Source of the DNA: UBA8828 sp046315175
GTDB lineage: Bacteria > Verrucomicrobiota > Verrucomicrobiia > Opitutales > UBA953
Direction of reading: 5' to 3'
DNA length: 64,000 nt
Assembly (NCBI GenBank): GCA_046315175.1
Contig: JBKDBK010000002.1
Span: forward strand, 1 to 64,000
The translations under genes were made by a program, and so were the position numbers. Positions 16,312 through 29,107 of the stretch are shown piece after piece. The notes beneath the pieces are model-generated. The model searched no databases. It was not told the origin of the DNA and worked only from the letters and a program-made list of their open reading frames with translations. Positions within the stretch are counted from its first letter, which is position 1. Each line of letters starts with the position of its first letter.

Positions 16312-16989
16312 TCAGAAGCTGTAGCCGACCGAGAGCTTGATGACTGGGAAGAGGTTGAGCTTGTCCAGGTCGTCGCGCAGCTCGGCGGCCTCGCGATCGA
16401 GGATGCCTGGGTCCTCGTCCAGCGCCAGATCCAAGGCGCCGCCGGGGATGGTGGTCGGGCTGACGCCGATGTCGGGGCTGCCGAGCTCCAAGCCGATGTC
16501 CAGCGCCACGGTGAAGCCGTCGCGGGCCAGGCCCCAGCCGATTCCCAGGTAGGGTCGCGCGCTGTAATCTACGGATCCAGTCACACTTTCGCCGGGATCG
16601 ACGACCACGGAGCCGCCCCCGAGATCGAGGGCCGCGCCGGTGCCGCGTGCGGTCAGCTTGGCCAGGCTGTGGTTGGAGAAGTTGACCCCCGCGGTTAGCC
16701 GAAAGGACCCGGCGAAGGGCTTGTAGTCGAGAAAGACTCCCTGGGTGGCGAGCTCCAGGTCGCCCTCCCACTCGATGCCCGACTCGGTCACGGTGTCGTC
16801 GTAGCTGAGGCTCGCGATCTCGCCGCGCACGGAGAAGTTGTCGTTGATGTGGTAGCCGACGCCGGCGCCGATGCCGCCGGTGCCGCCGACCGCGTAGACG
16901 AGGATGCCGAGGTCTTGGCGCCCCGGCTCAGGGGCGGCATGAACGGCCGCGGCGACGAGGGTGGTGAGGGCGATGACGGGGATTTTCAT
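16312..16989 (-). CDS. Outer-membrane beta-barrel type protein
   Basis: A 225-residue exported protein with a signal peptide (MKIPVIALTTLVAAAVHA, cleavage before APEPG). The body has alternating Gly/aromatic strands (GGTGGIGAGVGYHINDNFSV) and ends in KLSVGYSF, a terminal phenylalanine strand as required for outer-membrane insertion. The C-terminal half resembles opacity-type barrels (ARPYLGIGWGLARDG). I start at 16989, where AGGG lies a suitable distance upstream; earlier in-frame starts exist at 16995 and 17016. It lies 46 bases upstream of the PSD1 gene on the same strand, but co-function is not shown. Confidence 0.75.
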   Translation of the reverse strand: MKIPVIALTTLVAAAVHAAPEPGRQDLGILVYAVGGTGGIGAGVGYHINDNFSVRGEIASLSYDDTVTESGIEWEGDLELATQGVFLDYKPFAGSFRLTAGVNFSNHSLAKLTARGTGAALDLGGGSVVVDPGESVTGSVDYSARPYLGIGWGLARDGFTVALDIGLELGSPDIGVSPTTIPGGALDLALDEDPGILDREAAELRDDLDKLNLFPVIKLSVGYSF

Positions 16990-17035
16990 CCCCATCACCC
17001 TAGTCGAGATCACCATTCTGGGTCAACGGACTGTT

Positions 17036-17355
17036 TTAGGCCGAGGGGTCGAAGCCGTGGGTGGAGAGGAAATCCTCCACCGACCTGCTCAGGCCTGGGC
17101 GCATGGCGGCCGGGACGGGTTTGGACGCCTCCGCGGCGCAGCTCAGGTAGCCGAGCTTGCGGCGGCCGTCAGCATCCACGCCTCGGGCCTCGGTCCAGCG
17201 CTGGAGGATGGCGGCGGCGCGCGCCCACTCGGGCCAATCCTGACCCGCGGCGTCCGCGGCCTCCACGAGGGCGCAGAGCGGGAGGTCGCCGAGCAGGCGC
17301 AGGGCGGCGTCGGCGTCGGCCTCTCCGACGGCGCCGACCAGCTTGGCCCGGTCGC

Positions 17356-17359
<4 letters not shown>
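17036..17359 (-). CDS. Hypothetical protein downstream of metH
   Basis: A 107-residue soluble, mostly helical protein (GEADADAALRLLGDLPLCAL, PEWARAAAILQRWTEARGVD) with no signal peptide or membrane segment. I do not recognise a family. Its ATG overlaps the TGA of metH as ATGA, so it is translationally coupled to methionine synthase and should be made with it. This coupling is the only hint of function. Confidence 0.6.
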
Positions 17360-21045
<3,686 letters not shown>

Positions 21046-21162
21046 CCCCTCCACCCTGCCCAGCCTCCCGCCACCGTCAAGGAGGGGATGGGACATAGGG
21101 GGATGAGGTGGATAGGATAATGGGCTTGGGTAAGGACTGCTCACCGAGACGTTCGACCAAAG

Positions 21163-21193
21163 GCATGCGGACGCCTCGGTGAGGCGTCCCTAC
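21163..21193 (-). repeat. REP-like hairpin upstream of metH
   Basis: On the minus strand: GTAG (21193-21190), then GGACGCCTC-ACC-GAGGCGTCC (21189-21169), then GCATG. This parallels 7132-7163, where GTAG is followed by GCCGGCTC-ACC-GAGCCGGC and GGATG. The core CTCACCGAG is shared while the outer stem bases change and stay paired. The 183-base gap between metH and rsmG holds nothing else I recognise. Confidence 0.75.
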
Positions 21194-21228
21194 CCATGGA
21201 AAACCCACCACAAAAAGATGCGTCGCCC

Positions 21229-21897
21229 TCAGGGATTTGGATTCGGCGGCTTTTTCGCCCGGACGAGGTCCTGGGCGCGGTAGAGCACGAGGCGCTTCTG
21301 GAAGAACTTCTCGTCGCCGCCGAGCAGGGGCTGGAGCTCGAGCGTGTGGCTGGGCTTGATGCCGAGGCCGGCGAACTCCGTCTCGGCGTCGCCGCCCTGC
21401 CAGTAAAGGATGCCGTTGGGCAGGGAGTGCTTGGCGCCCTGGCGGACGAGCTGGCGGGTGTGGGCCACGAACTCGGGCATGCTCGCCACGGCGCGGCCGG
21501 TGACGAAGTCGTGCTCGTGGCGGAGCGTCTCGGCGCGGGCGTTGCGCACCTCGACGTTCCTGAGGCCGAGCCGCTTGGCGATGTCCTCCACGCAGGCCAC
21601 CTTCTTGCCCACCGAGTCGACCAGCGTGACGTGCGCCTGGGGGTAGAGCACGGCGAGGATCAGGCCCGGGAAGCCGCCGCCCGTCCCCACGTCGATCACC
21701 CGGGCTCCGTTCATCAGCTTGAGGAAGCGGACGGCTGCGACGCAGGGCGCGTAGTGGTGCCACTCGAGGTTCTCGATGTCCTTGCGCGAGACCAGGTTGA
21801 CCTTCTCGTTCCATTCCCGGTGCAGGGCGGCCATCGCCCTCAGCTTGTCCCATGCCTCGGCGGGCACCTCGGGGAAGATGGGGATCATGCGGTCCAT
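21229..21897 (-). CDS. rsmG: 16S rRNA (guanine-N7) methyltransferase RsmG (GidB)
   Basis: A 222-residue SAM-dependent methyltransferase that makes m7G527 in 16S rRNA (E. coli numbering). Motif I is VIDVGTGGGFPGLILA, and the family feature LVSRKDIENLEWHHY near the N-terminus is clear. Length is normal. It stands apart from the usual mnmG/parAB neighbours. About 215 bases upstream (21898-22112) hold only purine-rich and pyrimidine-rich stretches with GGCGGAGG/CCTCCGCC motifs. Confidence 0.93.
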   Translation of the reverse strand: MDRMIPIFPEVPAEAWDKLRAMAALHREWNEKVNLVSRKDIENLEWHHYAPCVAAVRFLKLMNGARVIDVGTGGGFPGLILAVLYPQAHVTLVDSVGKKVACVEDIAKRLGLRNVEVRNARAETLRHEHDFVTGRAVASMPEFVAHTRQLVRQGAKHSLPNGILYWQGGDAETEFAGLGIKPSHTLELQPLLGGDEKFFQKRLVLYRAQDLVRAKKPPNPNP

Positions 21898-22112
21898 GGG
21901 AGCTAAAGGCTGTGGCGGAGGATACGGAGGTGGCGGAGGAAGAGACGAGGGTCAACCTTGCGCCGACCGCTGGCTCCGGCGCGACCCCTAACTGCGATGC
22001 CGAGGCCAGGGAGCCAAGCCTCCTGCTTGGGTTCGCGCTCGCCTCCGCTCCTTCCTTGGATGTTCTCTCTCCCAATCCTCCGCCCCCTCCGCCCCCTCTT
22101 CCCACCCAAACC

Positions 22113-22409
22113 ATGCTCTCCCACGTCGTCCTCTTCTGGCTCAAGCCCGACCTCACCGTCGCCCAGCGCGCCGAGTTCGAGACGCGTCTCCGCGCCCTCG
22201 GCGCCATCCCGGGCCTGGCCAAGTTCCACGTCGGCACCCCCGCCTCGACCGATCGGTCGGTCATCGACCGCACCTACTCCTTCGGCCTCAACCTCGTCTT
22301 CCCCGACATGGCCGCGCACGACGCCTACCAGGTCCACCCGACCCACCAGGCCTTTGTCGACAACTGCAAGGCCTTCTGGACGAAGGTCCTGATCTACGAC
22401 TTCGACTGA
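22113..22409 (+). CDS. Dabb family protein (stress-responsive A/B barrel)
   Basis: A 98-residue single-domain protein. It opens with MLSHVVLFWLKPDLT and contains GLNLVFPDMAAHDAYQVHP, the pattern of Dabb domains, which form dimeric alpha/beta barrels. Bacterial members are mostly of unknown function. The start at 22113 follows a pyrimidine-rich leader; the upstream open frame is low-complexity and not credible. It converges on a small membrane protein gene only three bases away. Confidence 0.85.
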   Translation: MLSHVVLFWLKPDLTVAQRAEFETRLRALGAIPGLAKFHVGTPASTDRSVIDRTYSFGLNLVFPDMAAHDAYQVHPTHQAFVDNCKAFWTKVLIYDFD

Positions 22410-22412
22410 GGC

Positions 22413-22871
22413 TCAGCTGGCCGACCGGCAGCGCCAGATTCCCACGCCCAGGATAAGTAGGATGCCAAGCGCCAGGCAGGGCGTGCCGACATGGAAGGTG
22501 ACCAGGTTCATCGCCCCCTTGGCGATGCTCGAGAGGATGTCGCTCACCCAACCCGGCATCTCGACGCTGCTCTTCCCGCCGAGGGAGACCATGGACAGGA
22601 AGGTGGCGAGGACTCCCGCCGCCGACCACACGAACCAGCGGGTGCGTCCGAGCACGGCCAGCGCCAGGGTGGCGGCGGCGAGGGCGACCAGCACGTATAC
22701 CCGCGGCTCCGAGACCAGGCTGAAGGTCACCGTCTTCGCCAAGGGGCCGATGCCCACGCTGGCCAGGGGAGCCGTCGCCCCGATGGCCAGCAGCACGGCC
22801 CCGACGCCGCCGATGATTCGGGCAAGCTGGTGGTTGCGGTCGGCCGAGGGCGGGAAGGCGAGGGGGCTCAT
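22413..22871 (-). CDS. Small membrane protein of unknown function
   Basis: A 152-residue protein with about four membrane segments: IIGGVGAVLLAIGATAPLAS, VYVLVALAAATLALAVLG, FVWSAAGVLATFLSMVSLGG and LALGILLILGVGIW. I do not recognise a family. I start at the ATG at 22871; a TTG start at 22934 would lie within the terminator of rplU-rpmA, which seems unlikely. It follows rpmA on the same strand but is separated by that terminator. Confidence 0.65.
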   Translation of the reverse strand: MSPLAFPPSADRNHQLARIIGGVGAVLLAIGATAPLASVGIGPLAKTVTFSLVSEPRVYVLVALAAATLALAVLGRTRWFVWSAAGVLATFLSMVSLGGKSSVEMPGWVSDILSSIAKGAMNLVTFHVGTPCLALGILLILGVGIWRCRSAS

Positions 22872-22932
22872 GTCGGGGAGACTGACGCCCTTGCCACCGC
22901 TTCGCCAGCCTTGGAATGCGCCGTCGACCGAC

Positions 22933-22958
22933 AAAAAACCCCGCCTTGGGCGGGGTTT
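22933..22958 (-). terminator. Rho-independent terminator of rplU-rpmA
   Basis: On the minus strand a 7-bp GC stem (22955-22949 with 22945-22939), extended by three A-T pairs, with loop 22946-22948, is followed by six T residues (22938-22933). It lies about 20 bases after the rpmA stop. It is the clearest terminator in the window. Confidence 0.88.
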
Positions 22959-22977
22959 GTCAAAGCCTGGGGCTTTC

Positions 22978-23244
22978 TCAGATGCCGCAGCTGGCGTTGG
23001 CCGTGGGGACGACCTGCACCGAGCGGTGCTCGCGGTCCCACTTCACGATGCCATCCTTGAGCGCGAACAGGGTGTGGTCGCGGCCCATGCCGACGTTGCG
23101 GCCCGCGCGCATCTTGGTGCCGCGCTGGCGGAGGAGGATGGAGCCCGCGGAGGCGAACTCGCCGCCGTAGAGCTTCACGCCGAGACGCTTGGAGGTGGAG
23201 TCGCGGCCGTTGGAGGAGGTGCCGCCGCCTTTCTTCGTTGCCAT
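22978..23244 (-). CDS. rpmA: 50S ribosomal protein bL27
   Basis: An 88-residue ribosomal protein. The N-terminus MATKKGGGTSSNGRDSTSKRL is canonical, without the cleavable extension of Firmicutes, and RQRGTKMRAGRNVGMGRDHT follows. The N-terminal tail reaches the peptidyl-transferase centre. It is second in the conserved rplU-rpmA pair and a strong terminator follows. Confidence 0.97.
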   Translation of the reverse strand: MATKKGGGTSSNGRDSTSKRLGVKLYGGEFASAGSILLRQRGTKMRAGRNVGMGRDHTLFALKDGIVKWDREHRSVQVVPTANASCGI

Positions 23245-23271
23245 GGCAGTTCAGTGAGGGGTTGGGAAGGT

Positions 23272-23586
23272 TCAGCCCTGGATGGACTCGATCTTGACGA
23301 CCGAGAGCTCCTGGCGGTGGCCGCGGCGGCGGTAGTAGTTCTTGCGGCGACGGTGCTTGAAGATGCGGATCTTCTCGCCGCGCTTGTTCTCAAGGAGCTT
23401 GGCCGTGACCTTGGCGCCCGCGACGGTCGGGGTGCCGACCTTGGCGCCCGCGCCCTCGCCGAGGAAGACCACCTGGTCGAAGGTGATGGTGTCACCCTCC
23501 TTCGACTCCGGGAGGAGGTTGATGGTGAGGATGTCGCCTTGCTTGACGGTGAACTGGCGACCGGAGGTTAGAATCGTGGCCTTCAT
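23272..23586 (-). CDS. rplU: 50S ribosomal protein bL21
   Basis: A 104-residue ribosomal protein that binds 23S rRNA. Canonical sequences are TSGRQFTVKQGD near the start and KHRRRKNYYRRRGHRQ near the end. I start at 23586; the open frame extends 15 codons further upstream, but the family begins here. rpmA follows 27 bases downstream. Confidence 0.97.
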   Translation of the reverse strand: MKATILTSGRQFTVKQGDILTINLLPESKEGDTITFDQVVFLGEGAGAKVGTPTVAGAKVTAKLLENKRGEKIRIFKHRRRKNYYRRRGHRQELSVVKIESIQG

Positions 23587-23690
23587 GGCGGGCGGAAGGT
23601 CGGAGCAAAGGAACCCCGGCTGGCTTGGCAAGGGGTTTTTTGCCTAGGTTTTCGCCTTGGAGCCCCCGTTGCGGCCTTCACCCTAGGTTC

Positions 23691-24248
23691 ATGAACCCGT
23701 TTCAGGCCCCCCTGACCCCTCCGGACGACCTCCGGGCGCGCCTGGACCGCAACCTGGCCAAGGGGCCGGATCTCCATCCCTCAGCCTTTGTCCACCCCCG
23801 CGCCGTGGTGGAGGGGGCGGTGACCGTCGGGGCGAAGTCCAGCATCTGGCCCTGCGCGGTCCTGCGGGGGGACATTGAGCCGATCTCGGTCGGGCAGGGC
23901 ACCAACATCCAGGACGGGGCCGTCGTCCATGTGGCCGACGGGCTGCCCGCCCGCATCGGCGACCGCGTGACGGTCGGGCACCTGGCGATGATCCACGCCT
24001 GCGAGGTCGGCGACGAGTGCCTCATCGGCATGCACGCCACCTTGCTCGACGGGTGCAAGGTGGGCGCCCGCTCGATTGTCGGCGCCGGCGCGCTGGTCAC
24101 CAAGGGCACCGTCATTCCCCCGGGCTCGCTCGTCCTCGGCTCGCCCGCCAAGGTCGTCCGCGCCCTCTCCGCCGAGGAGCAGGCGGCGCTTCCCGGCTGG
24201 GCGGAGAAGTACATCGTCGTGGCCGAGCACCACGTGCGGTGGCGCTGA
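23691..24248 (+). CDS. Gamma-class carbonic anhydrase-like hexapeptide protein
   Basis: A 185-residue left-handed beta-helix protein with hexapeptide repeats (GAVTVGAKSSIWPCAVLRGD, VGQGTNIQDGAVVHVAD). The three zinc-ligand histidines of the gamma class are in place: VVHVAD, and the pair in VGHLAMIHACEVG. YrdA/PaaY-like members may hydrate CO2 or have other roles. The ATG at 23691 is chosen because it precedes the family's usual N-terminus. Its TGA overlaps the next ATG by one base (TGATG), so the two genes are coupled. Confidence 0.88.
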   Translation: MNPFQAPLTPPDDLRARLDRNLAKGPDLHPSAFVHPRAVVEGAVTVGAKSSIWPCAVLRGDIEPISVGQGTNIQDGAVVHVADGLPARIGDRVTVGHLAMIHACEVGDECLIGMHATLLDGCKVGARSIVGAGALVTKGTVIPPGSLVLGSPAKVVRALSAEEQAALPGWAEKYIVVAEHHVRWR

Positions 24249-25120
24249 TGGCCTCGTCGGCCGAGCTCGCGATTCCAAGGGCCTGCTGGGAGCGGCGCCG
24301 CGCCGCCCACCATGCGCGCGTCGACCGTCTCACCGCCGCCCGTCGCGCGCGCGCCGCGGCGGGCCTCGCCCATCCCGTCGAGGACTTCCTCTTCACCTAC
24401 TATCCCTTCCGGATCGGCGCGCTGCGGCGCTGGTCGCCGGGCTGGGGCGCCGCGCTCGAGGGCGAGTCCGCGCCCGAGGGCGAGGGTTGGTGGTCCCGCG
24501 AGGGCGCCGTCCTGCGCGTCGCCGAGGCGGAGCGCGACGCGACCGCGCTCCGCCTCGCCCGCTTCATCCGCGACCTTTGCGCCGCCGTCGCCGCCCGCCC
24601 CGCCTTCCACGGCTGCTTCGGCCTGCACGAGTGGGCGATGGTCTACCGCTCGGCCGAGGCCCGCCGCCATGCCGCCTGGCCCCTGCGCCTCGGCGCCGAG
24701 GGGACCGACGCCGTGGTGGAGTCGATGCCCGTGCGCTGCGGCCACTTCGACGCCTTCCGGTTCTTCACCCCGGAGGCCCGGCCCCTCAACCGACTCCAGC
24801 CCGACCTCGCCGGTCGGCTCGCCAACGAGCAGCCCGGCTGCATCCACGTGAACATGGACCTCTACAAGTGGGCCATGAAGCTGAGGCAGCTGGTCCCCTC
24901 CGAGCTGGCCGCCGACGCCTTCGACCTCGCCCTGCGGGCGCGCGAGACCGACATGCGCGCGAGCCCCTACGACCTGCGCGCCCTCGGCCTCGAGCCCATC
25001 CGCGTCGAGACGCCCGAGGGCCGCGCCGACTACGAGGCGACCCAGCGCGCCCTGGCCGAGGCCGCCGCGCCGATTCGCGCGCGGCTCCTCGCGGCGTGCG
25101 ACCTCATCCTGGGGGCCTGA
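24248..25120 (+). CDS. Family commonly labelled 3-methyladenine DNA glycosylase; function unproven
   Basis: A 290-residue protein. Conserved stretches include HPVEDFLFTYYPFRIGALRRW, FHGCFGLHEWAMVYRS, CGHFDAFRFFTPEARPLN, EQPGCIHVNMDLYKWAMKL and DMRASPYDLRALG. From memory, proteins with these motifs in Actinobacteria and elsewhere carry the label 3-methyladenine DNA glycosylase, but I see no helix-hairpin-helix or other known glycosylase fold, and I know of no experimental proof. It is coupled to the carbonic-anhydrase-like gene (TGATG) and converges on the DUF1080 gene. The many conserved His, Cys, Asp and Glu residues suggest an enzyme. Confidence 0.6.
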   Translation: MASSAELAIPRACWERRRAAHHARVDRLTAARRARAAAGLAHPVEDFLFTYYPFRIGALRRWSPGWGAALEGESAPEGEGWWSREGAVLRVAEAERDATALRLARFIRDLCAAVAARPAFHGCFGLHEWAMVYRSAEARRHAAWPLRLGAEGTDAVVESMPVRCGHFDAFRFFTPEARPLNRLQPDLAGRLANEQPGCIHVNMDLYKWAMKLRQLVPSELAADAFDLALRARETDMRASPYDLRALGLEPIRVETPEGRADYEATQRALAEAAAPIRARLLAACDLILGA

Positions 25121-25126
25121 GCCCGC

Positions 25127-25756
25127 TCAGGGCAGGCGCCGCACCTTGATGTCGCGGTAGTCGATCTTGCACCCCGGGTCGTGCGCCTGCAGCGCGAAGG
25201 TGCCGGAGCCGAGCCGCCGGCCTTCCATGCCCGCGGGCGGCTTCCAGCCCTCGGGTTCCGTGAAGTCGGTCGTGGGCTTGCCGTTGATCCAGACGCGGAT
25301 GCGCCTGCCCTCGACCCGGATGCGGTACTCGAACCACTCGCCGTCCGGCGCGGGCGGCGTGTCCATCACGTCGGCCACCGCGTAGAGGCCTCCGGTCTTG
25401 CGCCGGTCCTGGTGGCTGGCGTTGACCTGCGCCTCGTAGCCGGCCGAGGGCCAGCCGCTTTCCTGGTAGCGGGTGTGGAAGTAGATGCCTGAGTTGCCCT
25501 TGGGGTGGGTGCGGACCTGGGCCGTCAGCTCGAAGTTGCGGAACTCCGCCTTGCCGTCGGGCCCCACGTAGAAGAGGTGGCCGCGTCCGCCGCGGATCTC
25601 GAGCACACCGTCGGCAACCCGGAACGACCCCTTGTCGTCGCCCGAGGCCTTCCAGCCGGCGAGTGACTTGCCGTCGAAAAGGACCTGGGGTTCGGGATCC
25701 TCGGCGGCGAGCAGCGGGACGGCGAGGAGGGCGAGGAGGGCTGTGGGGCGCAGCAT
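25127..25756 (-). CDS. DUF1080 protein (3-keto-disaccharide hydrolase family)
   Basis: A 209-residue exported protein with a signal peptide (LLALLAVPLLAAEDPE). The DUF1080 pattern is clear: VLFDGKSLAGWK near the start, then NFELTAQVRTHPKGNSGIYF, and WFEYRIRVEGRRIRVWINGK. The fold is a concanavalin-like beta sandwich. Some members cleave 3-keto-glycosides; many act on sugars in Planctomycetes and Verrucomicrobia. It lies four bases after the response-regulator gene on the same strand, so it may be co-transcribed with it. Confidence 0.87.
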   Translation of the reverse strand: MLRPTALLALLAVPLLAAEDPEPQVLFDGKSLAGWKASGDDKGSFRVADGVLEIRGGRGHLFYVGPDGKAEFRNFELTAQVRTHPKGNSGIYFHTRYQESGWPSAGYEAQVNASHQDRRKTGGLYAVADVMDTPPAPDGEWFEYRIRVEGRRIRVWINGKPTTDFTEPEGWKPPAGMEGRRLGSGTFALQAHDPGCKIDYRDIKVRRLP

Positions 25757-25760
25757 TCGG

Positions 25761-27263
<1,503 letters not shown>

Positions 27264-27374
27264 GCCTGTTAGTCAGCATTTTGGATGCCTAAAGGACGAC
27301 AATGCCGATTTTGCACAAAAACAGACATTAACAACTCTCGTGAAAGATTGTCTCTTCGATAGCACTGGGTTTAA
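27264..27374. promoter_or_regulatory. AT-rich divergent promoter region
   Basis: This gap between two divergent genes is markedly AT-rich (runs such as ATTTTGGATG, ACAAAAACAGACATTAACAA, GGGTTTAAATGCG) in a window that is otherwise about 70% GC. It must hold the promoters of the response regulator (minus) and the SanA-like gene (plus). I looked for a sigma-54 GG-N10-GC element and did not find a good one. Confidence 0.45.
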
Positions 27375-28019
27375 ATGCGTAAAATGTCTAATTTTAGGCG
27401 ATTTTTCCTGCACGGCGCCTTTGCGGTACTTGGGTTCGGAGCCGGCCTCCTGGCTATTTCCAACCTTTGGATCAACGCCGCGGGCTCCGACAGGTTTCTC
27501 TCCGATCCCGGACAAGCACCGGAGGGCGCGGTCGGCATCGTGCTCGGCATATCCGAGTTCTACCCCGACAGCGGTGCGCCAACCGAGGTCTACCACTCGA
27601 GGCTCGATGCGGCGGCTCGCCTCGCCTCGGGAGGGCGCCTGTCGGCCCTGGTCGTCTCCGGCACGCCGGAGCAGTCCGAGACCATGCGCGCCGAACTCCT
27701 GCGCCGCGGCGTCACCCTTCCCATTCACCGCGATCCCCACGGTCTCCGCACCTTGGATTCCGTCGCCAGGGCCGTGGCTCACTTTCCCGGCCAGCCGCTG
27801 GTCTTTGTCTCCCAGGAATGGCATGTGCGGCGGGCGCTCTGGCAGGCGGAGCGGATGGGCTGCCCCTCGCTGGGATTCGCCGCGCCCGAGGGCGAGGGCC
27901 TGCGCGCCCGGGTGGGCGGCCCGGCGCGCGATGTGCTCGCCAAGGCCAAGGCGGTGATCGACTGGATCGGCGGCTTCCGGCTCTCGACCGACGTGCCCCC
28001 GGGCTCGGGCAACCGCTGA
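27375..28019 (+). CDS. SanA/ElyC/YdcF-like DUF218 membrane protein
   Basis: A 214-residue protein with an N-terminal membrane anchor (about residues 10-30, FFLHGAFAVLGFGAGLLAIS) and a DUF218 domain: GAVGIVLGISEFYPDSGAPT, then SRLDAAARLASGGRLSALVVSG and VSQEWHVRRALWQAE. E. coli SanA and ElyC belong here and affect envelope barrier function and peptidoglycan synthesis. The start could also be nine bases later. It converges on dprA with two bases between the stops. Confidence 0.8.
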   Translation: MRKMSNFRRFFLHGAFAVLGFGAGLLAISNLWINAAGSDRFLSDPGQAPEGAVGIVLGISEFYPDSGAPTEVYHSRLDAAARLASGGRLSALVVSGTPEQSETMRAELLRRGVTLPIHRDPHGLRTLDSVARAVAHFPGQPLVFVSQEWHVRRALWQAERMGCPSLGFAAPEGEGLRARVGGPARDVLAKAKAVIDWIGGFRLSTDVPPGSGNR

Positions 28020-28021
28020 GA

Positions 28022-29107
28022 TCAGGCCTTCTCGTGCCTGCCGTCGAGGCGTCGGCGCAGCCGTCCCTCGAGCTCCATCAGGGTCAGGCCGGCCGCCGCC
28101 TCGTCGGCCCCGCAGCCGGCCGCCGCCGCCAGCGTCTCCGCATCATGGACACAGCCGCCGGCGAAGTGGCGCATCAGCTCCGGCTCGGGCTCGTCGCGCT
28201 TGCCGCCGGAGGCGCGGCTTGTCGCCACGGGGGACTCGCCCAGCTCCTCCAGGATCTGGTCCGCGCCGGTGACCAGCGTGGCGCCGTCGCGGATCAAGGC
28301 GTGGCAACCCCGGCTGGCCGGGCTGTCCGCCCGGCCCGGCACCGCGCAGAGCGTGCGGCCCAGCTCGCCCGCGAAGCGCGCGGTTATCTGGCTTCCGCCG
28401 CCCAGGTCGGTCTCCACGACCACGACCGCGCGGCTCAGCCCGGCGACCAGCCGGTTGCGCTGGGGGAAGCTTTGCCGGTCCGGCGGGCGTCCCAGCGGGA
28501 ATTCCGAAAGCACCGCGCCCGTCTCGGCGATCCGGCGCCGCAGCGCCCGCGCCTCCCGCGGGTGCGTCTGGTCGAGGCCGTGGCCCAGGACCGCGGCGGT
28601 CCGGCCGCCGCCCTCCAACGCGCCCTCGTGCGCCGCGCGGTCGATGCCCAGCGCCAGGCCGCTCACCACCCACCAGCCCGCCCGCGCGAGGTCCGCCGCG
28701 ATCGCGCGCGCCATGCCCTCGCCATAGGGCGTGCAGCGCCGGGTGCCGACGACGGCCACGGCGCGCCGGCAGGGCGCGGAGGGTCCCTCCGCATAGAGGG
28801 CGAGGGGCGGATCCCACAGCTCGTCCAGCGCCTCGGGCCATCCTGGCTGCCCGGCCGTCAGGATGCGCAGGCCGAGCCGCGCGGCGCGCTCGCGCTCGCC
28901 CCGCCAGTCAAAGCGCGCCGCGCCGAGGGTGTCCGCCGCCGCCGGCCCGATTCCCCTCACGGCGAGCAGCTCCTCGCGCGTGGCGCGCAGCGCGCGGCCG
29001 AGGTCGCCGCCAAAGGCCTCGGCCAGGCGACGGGCCGCCACCGGCCCTATCCCGGGCAGGGCGTTGAGGAGGAGGCGTTGGTCGTCGGGGTGCTCGGGCA
29101 GGCTCAT
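28022..29107 (-). CDS. dprA: DNA-processing protein DprA
   Basis: A 361-residue protein that loads RecA on incoming single-stranded DNA during natural transformation. It has an N-terminal helix-hairpin-helix part (LPGIGPVAARRLAEAFG and VRGIGPAAADTLG), the Rossmann DprA core (AVVGTRRCTPYG, SGLALGIDRAAHEGAL, EFPLGRPPDRQSFPQRNR, VVETDLGGGS), and a C-terminal winged-helix part (CGADEAAAGLTLMELEGRL). Its ATG overlaps the stop of nnr (ATGA). It is last in a five-gene minus-strand run. Confidence 0.95.
   Translation of the reverse strand: MSLPEHPDDQRLLLNALPGIGPVAARRLAEAFGGDLGRALRATREELLAVRGIGPAAADTLGAARFDWRGERERAARLGLRILTAGQPGWPEALDELWDPPLALYAEGPSAPCRRAVAVVGTRRCTPYGEGMARAIAADLARAGWWVVSGLALGIDRAAHEGALEGGGRTAAVLGHGLDQTHPREARALRRRIAETGAVLSEFPLGRPPDRQSFPQRNRLVAGLSRAVVVVETDLGGGSQITARFAGELGRTLCAVPGRADSPASRGCHALIRDGATLVTGADQILEELGESPVATSRASGGKRDEPEPELMRHFAGGCVHDAETLAAAAGCGADEAAAGLTLMELEGRLRRRLDGRHEKA

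Noticed and set aside
21046..21228. Possible cobalamin or SAM riboswitch upstream of metH
   Set aside because: No B12-box or SAM-box-like sequence; the only structure is a REP-like hairpin.
22413..22934. TTG start at 22934 for the small membrane protein
   Set aside because: It would lie within the rplU-rpmA terminator hairpin; the ATG at 22871 is more likely.
27264..27374. Sigma-54 promoter in the divergent gap
   Set aside because: ATGCCGATTTTGCAC looks suggestive, but the GG at the required 10-base spacing from GC is missing.
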